A stretch of 59,121 nucleotides of DNA from Chitinophaga pinensis (GTDB taxonomy: Bacteria; Bacteroidota; Bacteroidia; M30B66): NCBI GenBank assembly GCA_945883545.1, contig CAMCXT010000016.1:1-59121 (forward strand), written 5' to 3'. The notes beneath the pieces were generated by a model. That model searched no databases and was not told the origin of the DNA. It was given only the letters and a program-made list of their open reading frames with translations. Below are positions 53,632 through 59,121 of this stretch, in pieces. Numbering within the stretch: position 1 is the stretch's first letter; the number at the start of each line of letters is the position of its first letter. The position numbers and the translations under genes are program-made.

Positions 53632-53667
53632 CCCAAGGATAACCATTTAATTGAATTTATCCTTGGG
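53632..53667 (+). terminator. strong hairpin after the third LTD surface protein
   Basis: CCCAAGGATAA (53632-53642) pairs perfectly with TTATCCTTGGG (53657-53667). There is no clear T-run after it, so it may act as a terminator or an mRNA-end stabiliser. Confidence 0.6.
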
Positions 53668-54112
53668 TCTTACCTTCAATTAAAGACTGATTATCAGCAG
53701 CTTATGCACCATTGAACAAACAATATACAATTATATTTTATTCAATAATTTCCGTTTTACACTATTGAAAATTCAACGATAATAAGATTGAATACGAATA
53801 AATCAACATCGATCCTGATTGATTGATAGTCTCGCATTTGATTATCTTAATGTTAACGATTTATTAAGCGAGTCTATTGAAAAATAACGCTACTATGTCT
53901 ACTTCAAGTACAGTTAAAGTAGCCCGATCAACAATCAAAACACTAATAACCAAATAGTTAAATAGATACTGTCGTTAATTACTAACACACGATTGTCAAT
54001 TAACCAACACTTAACCTGACCAAAACTAACAGGTTACACCCGCTTCGTTACTTTGCACCGCAACAAAAAAGAAGTGAAACTTAACCAAACCTTTCATACC
54101 AAACAACCAATT
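53668..54112 (+). other. AT-rich intergenic region with a possible promoter
   Basis: No coding frame or RNA gene was recognised. TACTTTG at 54050-54056 is a one-base-short version of the -7 box and could drive the giant surface protein, leaving a leader of about 50 bases that includes AAAGAAGTGAAAC. Confidence 0.4.
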
Positions 54113-57100
54113 ATGGAAACAACTACGTTTTCGAATGCTGGTAGTTCAAGCTTGAGAAGATTCTTTACAACGGGTCTTTTGCTTTTACTACTTACTCTTG
54201 GGAATAATCTCTGGAGTCAGGTTATCTTTACTAGGGCCTTCACAGGAACTGGCGCTTGTCCAACACAAGACAATGCTGCGCTTTCTGGAACAGGCTGGAG
54301 TGCACCTTCTGTAACGAGAAGCGCTACTGGAGTTACATGTAATTCTACAGCTAATGTAATGAACAACTCGTTTACTGCTACAGGAGCTTCAATCGATGTT
54401 ACTAAATATGTCGAGTTTACCTTTACTGTTAATTCAGGCTTCCAAGCAACGTTGTCATCTGCATCATTTTCATCTCAAAGATCTACTACTGGTCCTCAAA
54501 ACGCTAGAATCGCGCACGACAATTCGGGGAATTTCACTACTGATTTTCAGAACTTCGCACCTCCAACTGCAAGTGCAGGTAATAATTGGGATTTCACAGA
54601 TTTCACAGTTACTGGTCCTGCAACTACAACCTTCCGCATTTTTGGATGGAACAATACAGGAGGTACCTTAAGATTTGATAACTTATCTTTAGTTGGAACC
54701 GTAATCTCAACCACCTCACCAGGGATTTCTGTTTCATCAAACAACTTGAACAATGTTGTTGTAGTTAATGGTGGCGGAGCTTCACCAGCTACAACTTTTA
54801 ACGTAGGTGGTACAAATTTAACGAACGACTTAATTGTTACACCTCCAGTTGGAATCGAAATGTCGGTTGTTGGAGCTGGTGGTCCATACACTTTCAACAA
54901 TTCAACACCAATTACTTTCACTCCAAGTTCAGGAACGGTTGCAGCAACTCCAGTTTGGGCAAGAATTGCATCAGGTTCCCCTGTTGGAATTTATGGTAGC
55001 AACATCGTAACTTCATCTGCAGGCGCACCATTAGAAAATACAACATTTAATGGTCAAGTATTTAGCAATCCTACTGTCGTAATCAACCAAGCATACAATG
55101 CAAGCGGGAATAACCCTGCAGGAACTGAGTGGTATGAATTGCTTACTATTCAAACAGTAGATATGCGTAACTGGGTATTCCGCGATTATTCTGGCGGATC
55201 TCCAAACACAGCGGATCAGTTAACATTTAACAACATTCCTTTCTGGAGTTCAATTCCAGCAGGTACATACGTTGTTATTTACCAACCAGGATTCACTACA
55301 CCAGTAGAAGATTTAGATGCTTCAGATGATGGCATCATTAAAATTCAAGCTTGTAACACTACCTATTTTACTCAAACTGCTCCAATTTGTGCTGGTTCAG
55401 GAGGAAACTCCATGGCAATGAATGCAACTCAAGATGCACTTCAGATTTTAAACGCATCTTCAACAGTAATTCATTCAATGGAATGGAACTCTTCAGCAAC
55501 TGAATATTCAGGTCTGAACATTGTTCGCCATCCAAAAGTATTCTTGAACAATTCTACTTTAGCTCCCGCAGGTATTTCTGCAACGGCATCTTCTTGGATG
55601 CAAAATACAAATGGCATCGACGATTTTTATAACAATACTAATGTTGTTGAAAGTGGATTACAAACAGCACTGAATTCAACCGAAGGAACAGCAAACGACG
55701 CTACTCAAAGAACTTGGGTATGTGGAACTGTTCGTGGAATCACTGAACCAAGTGTAGCGGCATCAGCGCTTAATTGCACAGGTGTTACTAGTAACGACAT
55801 TACATTTAACTGGACCAACGGAGATGGAGCAAGAAGATTGATCGTTCAGCGTTCAGGCGCAGCTGCTATTGCTCCTGTAGATGGTACCAACTATACTGTT
55901 GGAGGTACAACTGGAGCAGGAAACTCTATCATTTATCTAGGAACAGGTGTTAACACAATAAATATTTCTAGCCTTTCTCCTTCAACTTCATACACTTTCG
56001 ATGTTTATGAAATCAATGGAAATGGTGAGTGTATCAATTATGCTGCTGCTGCTAGTGTAACTCAATCGACTGCAGCTGGAACAGGTATTATTCTTGATCC
56101 TATTGTAGGAACACCTTTCTGTGTTTCTCCAACTTCATTGTCAGCATCTTTAACTGCCGACTTTACTACAACTGGAACATTCAATGTTGGAAACACATTC
56201 ACTGTTCAATTGTCGAGTGCTGCAGGTTCTTTTGCCTCTCCAATCAATGTTGGAAGCGGTTCTGCAACTGGAATCGTTTGCAATATTCCTGCGGGAACTA
56301 CAGCTGGAGCTGGCTATTTGGTAAGAGTTGTTTCTAGCGATCCAGTTACTAACTCGACTACACAAGCAGTTACTATCAACGCTGCTCCAGTGAACGTTTC
56401 AGGACAGTCGGCTCTTGCAGGAACTTCTGCAGCTACTGTGAACTGGACAAACCCAACTGCTGGTTGTTTCGACGATATTATGGTTGTTGCTAAAGCTACA
56501 GCATTTACTGCTGCAGTGCCAACTGGAAATACTTTGAATTCAAACTCTAACAGCTTCACAGATGTTACAAACGATCTATTTGATGGTGGTGTAGTTGTTT
56601 ACAAAGGAACCTCTCCTGGTCAGGTGATTACTGGATTGAACAATGGAACTGCTTACAACTTCAAAATCTTTACCCGCACAGGAAACGATTGGAGCAATGG
56701 AGTGGTTGTGTCTGCAACTCCAATATTCACTTTGAGCCCTGGAGATATCCAGTTTATTGGAGCAAATACTGCTGCTCCTGATGGATTCTCATTTGTAACC
56801 TGGGTTGCGATTCCTGCAGGAACACAAATAAAGTTCATGGACAATGGTTTCTTGGCTGGTGTTTCTGCCAATGCAACAAACAACTGCCGTTGCTCGGAAA
56901 ACGTTATGACTTGGACTGCACCAGCAGGCGGAATTGCAATTGGTCAAGTAGTTAACATCCTTGATGCTGATGCAACTGCAAATGCTGTTACAAACATTGG
57001 TACTTGTACTGGCGAATTGAACGGATTATCAAATTCAGGTGATCAAATTTTTGCATTCACTGGTCCTACACCAGCCAATGCGAATCCAACAACCTTTGCA

Positions 57101-59121
57101 GGAACATTAATAGCTGGTATCAATGTTCACCCGTCATTAACATTCCTTTCTACAGGAGTTGCTTCATCTAATACTTCTTACCTTCCAACAGAACTTGCTG
57201 CTGTTCCTGAGTCGAACATTGCATTTACTGGATCAGCTTTGAATGTAACCTACACAGGATCTCGTTCAAACCAAACAACGTTTGCAGCCTATAAGCCAAT
57301 TGTTGATGCAAACGTAAGTTGGACAACATCAAGTACTGCAACAAATCCATTCAGCACAACAAACTTCACACTTTCTGCAGGTTTGCCAGATGTTCAATTA
57401 AATGTAAGCGCTACTTCAGGAACTGAAGCTGCTGGAACAGTTATTACCCTAACTGCAACTGTTACTGGAACTACTTTAGCTTCTGAAACAGTAGATGTTA
57501 CAGTAGCTGGAACAGGAATTACTGGAACAGATTACACATTGAGCAATACAACAATTACAATTCCTGCAGGTGTAAACCCTACTGGAACTGTAACATTCAC
57601 AATTTTAAACGATCTTGATGCAGAAGGCATCGAAACAGCTGAAGTTACGATCAGCAATCCATCTGCAGGAATCGAATTGGGAACCTTTGTTACTCGTGAT
57701 ATTTCAATTACCGACAATGACGTTCCAAACCTTGTAATTACTGAGATCATGTATGACGGTCCAGGTCTTGACAATGAGTGGATCGAATTCCACAACGCTG
57801 GAACTTCTGCAGTTACAATCAACAACTTGTTCCAATTGTCAAGCTCAAACAACCCATGGACTTACAACTTTACTGGATCAACGGTAATGGCTCCTGGAGC
57901 ATACTTCACCGTTCAAGTAGGAACAAACGGTTCTTTCCCATTCTCTCCAACATTTGTTGCATTTGCAACTGGAACAGATCGTTTACAGAACACTTCTTCA
58001 ACCATTACTTTAAGATTTAATGGATTAACTGTAGATGCAGTTACTTATGGAAATGGCGCTCCTTGGCCTGGTGCTCTTGCAAATGGCGGCGGAAGTTCTG
58101 TTTCTTTAAACCAACCTAGTCTTGACAATGCACTTGGAGCAAACTGGGGAGCTTGTTACATTGGCGGAACTCCAAATGCTGCAAACATTAACTGTAGTTC
58201 AACAATTTTCTACACGGTAACGTCTGGTAACATTACCGATCAAATTTGGTCTACATTACCTACTGGTCCAGCAATCTATGCTAACTTCAGCAGCGGAACC
58301 GATCTAGTTGTTCAAAACGGACACACCGTATTGATGAACAATGCTTCTGCAGTTCCTGTAAGAAATCTAACCATCAATGGTGGTAATGGTAAAGTTTGGA
58401 GAAACAGCACAGTTTCAACCAACATGACTTACTTCAGCTTGCATGGTAACCTTGTAAACAATGGTATCATTGGAAATGGAAATACTTTCGATGCAATAGG
58501 CTTGAACATTGAAGGTACAAACTGCACAATCAGCGGAGGCGGTATTTTCAATCTTGGTCGTTTGAGAAAAAACGAAAACATCAATGCAACAAGTACTGTA
58601 ACTATCAATACCGGTACAGCCTTCAACCTTCGTTTCCCAGGAACATCGATCTACAACAACTTCACGGGTGCAACTACATTCAATGTAATTATCCCTGCTG
58701 GAAAATTTGTTAACGTATTTGGCGATGGCTCTACAAACGGCGACATTTCGATCGACGGTGTAGATGGTTTAGGAATTGGCGAACGCGCTGGTTTGATCAC
58801 AGTAAACGGAACACTTCGCGTACTTGGTAAAATCTATGCTTTAACCAACAACGCAACTGCTTTGAACGGTATCCTTATCGGATCAACTGGTTCGGTAAAC
58901 ACACGTGATTTGGATTTGAGAATTGATGGAGCAGCTGATATCGGATTCTCTATGAACGTGAATGCAGGAGGAAGACTTACTGTAAACGGAACCATGAGAA
59001 ACCTTGCTGGTGTATTTAACACCAACGGTGGACTTATCCTTACTTCTGGAGCTTCATTGCTTCACGGTGTTGGAACTCCAGGTTTGGGTGCAGATCCAGG
59101 TGCAGATGTAACTGGAAACGT
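54113..59121 (+). CDS. giant secreted surface protein, 3' end beyond the window
   Basis: The frame is open from the ATG at 54113 to the window edge (at least 1669 residues, no stop). The N-terminus METTTFSNAGSSSLRRFF then LLLLLLTLGNNLWSQ is a long-type signal peptide. Segments in order: a beta domain (about 30-320), a first LTD-like region (about 320-510, VVINQAYNASGNN), FnIII-like domains (about 545-870), the unassigned domain shared with the three LTD paralogues (about 875-1090, GDIQFIGANTAAPDGFSFV, GDQIFAFT), a Calx-beta-like domain (1091-1205, ends ITDND), a second LTD (1206-1360, LVITEIMYDG, EWIEFHNAG) and a beta-helix-like region (from about 1363). A T9SS tail would be expected beyond the edge. 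Confidence 0.85.
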   Translation, partial: METTTFSNAGSSSLRRFFTTGLLLLLLTLGNNLWSQVIFTRAFTGTGACPTQDNAALSGTGWSAPSVTRSATGVTCNSTANVMNNSFTATGASIDVTKYVEFTFTVNSGFQATLSSASFSSQRSTTGPQNARIAHDNSGNFTTDFQNFAPPTASAGNNWDFTDFTVTGPATTTFRIFGWNNTGGTLRFDNLSLVGTVISTTSPGISVSSNNLNNVVVVNGGGASPATTFNVGGTNLTNDLIVTPPVGIEMSVVGAGGPYTFNNSTPITFTPSSGTVAATPVWARIASGSPVGIYGSNIVTSSAGAPLENTTFNGQVFSNPTVVINQAYNASGNNPAGTEWYELLTIQTVDMRNWVFRDYSGGSPNTADQLTFNNIPFWSSIPAGTYVVIYQPGFTTPVEDLDASDDGIIKIQACNTTYFTQTAPICAGSGGNSMAMNATQDALQILNASSTVIHSMEWNSSATEYSGLNIVRHPKVFLNNSTLAPAGISATASSWMQNTNGIDDFYNNTNVVESGLQTALNSTEGTANDATQRTWVCGTVRGITEPSVAASALNCTGVTSNDITFNWTNGDGARRLIVQRSGAAAIAPVDGTNYTVGGTTGAGNSIIYLGTGVNTINISSLSPSTSYTFDVYEINGNGECINYAAAASVTQSTAAGTGIILDPIVGTPFCVSPTSLSASLTADFTTTGTFNVGNTFTVQLSSAAGSFASPINVGSGSATGIVCNIPAGTTAGAGYLVRVVSSDPVTNSTTQAVTINAAPVNVSGQSALAGTSAATVNWTNPTAGCFDDIMVVAKATAFTAAVPTGNTLNSNSNSFTDVTNDLFDGGVVVYKGTSPGQVITGLNNGTAYNFKIFTRTGNDWSNGVVVSATPIFTLSPGDIQFIGANTAAPDGFSFVTWVAIPAGTQIKFMDNGFLAGVSANATNNCRCSENVMTWTAPAGGIAIGQVVNILDADATANAVTNIGTCTGELNGLSNSGDQIFAFTGPTPANANPTTFAGTLIAGINVHPSLTFLSTGVASSNTSYLPTELAAVPESNIAFTGSALNVTYTGSRSNQTTFAAYKPIVDANVSWTTSSTATNPFSTTNFTLSAGLPDVQLNVSATSGTEAAGTVITLTATVTGTTLASETVDVTVAGTGITGTDYTLSNTTITIPAGVNPTGTVTFTILNDLDAEGIETAEVTISNPSAGIELGTFVTRDISITDNDVPNLVITEIMYDGPGLDNEWIEFHNAGTSAVTINNLFQLSSSNNPWTYNFTGSTVMAPGAYFTVQVGTNGSFPFSPTFVAFATGTDRLQNTSSTITLRFNGLTVDAVTYGNGAPWPGALANGGGSSVSLNQPSLDNALGANWGACYIGGTPNAANINCSSTIFYTVTSGNITDQIWSTLPTGPAIYANFSSGTDLVVQNGHTVLMNNASAVPVRNLTINGGNGKVWRNSTVSTNMTYFSLHGNLVNNGIIGNGNTFDAIGLNIEGTNCTISGGGIFNLGRLRKNENINATSTVTINTGTAFNLRFPGTSIYNNFTGATTFNVIIPAGKFVNVFGDGSTNGDISIDGVDGLGIGERAGLITVNGTLRVLGKIYALTNNATALNGILIGSTGSVNTRDLDLRIDGAADIGFSMNVNAGGRLTVNGTMRNLAGVFNTNGGLILTSGASLLHGVGTPGLGADPGADVTGN

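Noticed and set aside
53668-54112. Possible small RNA or tRNA in the 445-base AT-rich gap
   Set aside because: No cloverleaf or stable structured element was found by eye; only a hairpin at its left edge and a weak promoter box.

Overview
The window looks like chromosomal DNA of a member of the Bacteroidota, most likely a Flavobacteriales-type bacterium; I cannot place it to genus. The evidence is an AT-rich base composition, many starts preceded by the Bacteroidota -7 box TAnnTTTG instead of a Shine-Dalgarno sequence, secreted proteins ending in type A or type B sorting domains of the type IX secretion system (T9SS), and family-typical genes (DUF3822 next to rsmD/coaD, DUF4920, Porin_10-like barrel, LuxC-type acyl-CoA reductase next to a dicluster ferredoxin). 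No tRNA, rRNA, CRISPR array, insertion sequence or prophage was seen.

Layout. 1-4893: a left-to-right run with the end of a surface-polysaccharide cluster (UDP-GlcNAc 2-epimerase cut by the window edge, polysaccharide deacetylase, FemAB/GNAT-like transferase) followed by uracil phosphoribosyltransferase, a membrane protein and a HAD hydrolase. 4968-9246: a small Cys-rich exported protein, phosphatidylserine decarboxylase, ferredoxin, acyl-CoA reductase and a glycosyltransferase. 9277-17113: mixed envelope and housekeeping genes. 17114-21469: both subunits of methylmalonyl-CoA mutase plus a MutT-like Nudix enzyme. 21647-24366: an FtsB/DivIC-like division protein, an azurin-like lipoprotein without copper ligands, and dnaX, which carries a likely slippage site for a short gamma form. 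24369-29026: a tight leftward operon (TPR protein, OmpA-family protein, mnmD, DUF4920 protein, cytochrome c). 29162-36848: pyrimidine salvage/biosynthesis, CoA biosynthesis, rRNA methylation and a RecD-like helicase in an arrangement familiar from Flavobacteria.

36879-59121 is the accessory part, about 22 kb of outer-membrane and secreted proteins, all on the plus strand. Three paralogous proteins of about 710 residues (38950, 41272, 51508) share one architecture: signal peptide, an N-terminal domain I cannot assign, two Calx-beta-like domains, a lamin-tail domain (LTD) and a T9SS type A tail. The same N-terminal domain recurs inside a giant surface protein that runs off the right edge (54113-59121). 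Between them lie a 1070-residue T9SS type B protein with six tandem repeats, a secreted phospholipase D-superfamily enzyme with an OB-fold-like domain, an LTD lipoprotein, an SdiA-regulated-type beta-propeller and an OprP-type (phosphate-selective) porin. The last five genes of this group (46864-53619) are tightly spaced and could form one surface system, possibly for cleaving extracellular nucleic acid or phosphodiesters and taking up the phosphate; that function is inference.

The points most worth checking are the unassigned domain repeated in four proteins, the PLD-LTD-propeller-porin unit, the A9 slippage site in dnaX with stops in both alternative frames, and the ligand-less azurin.
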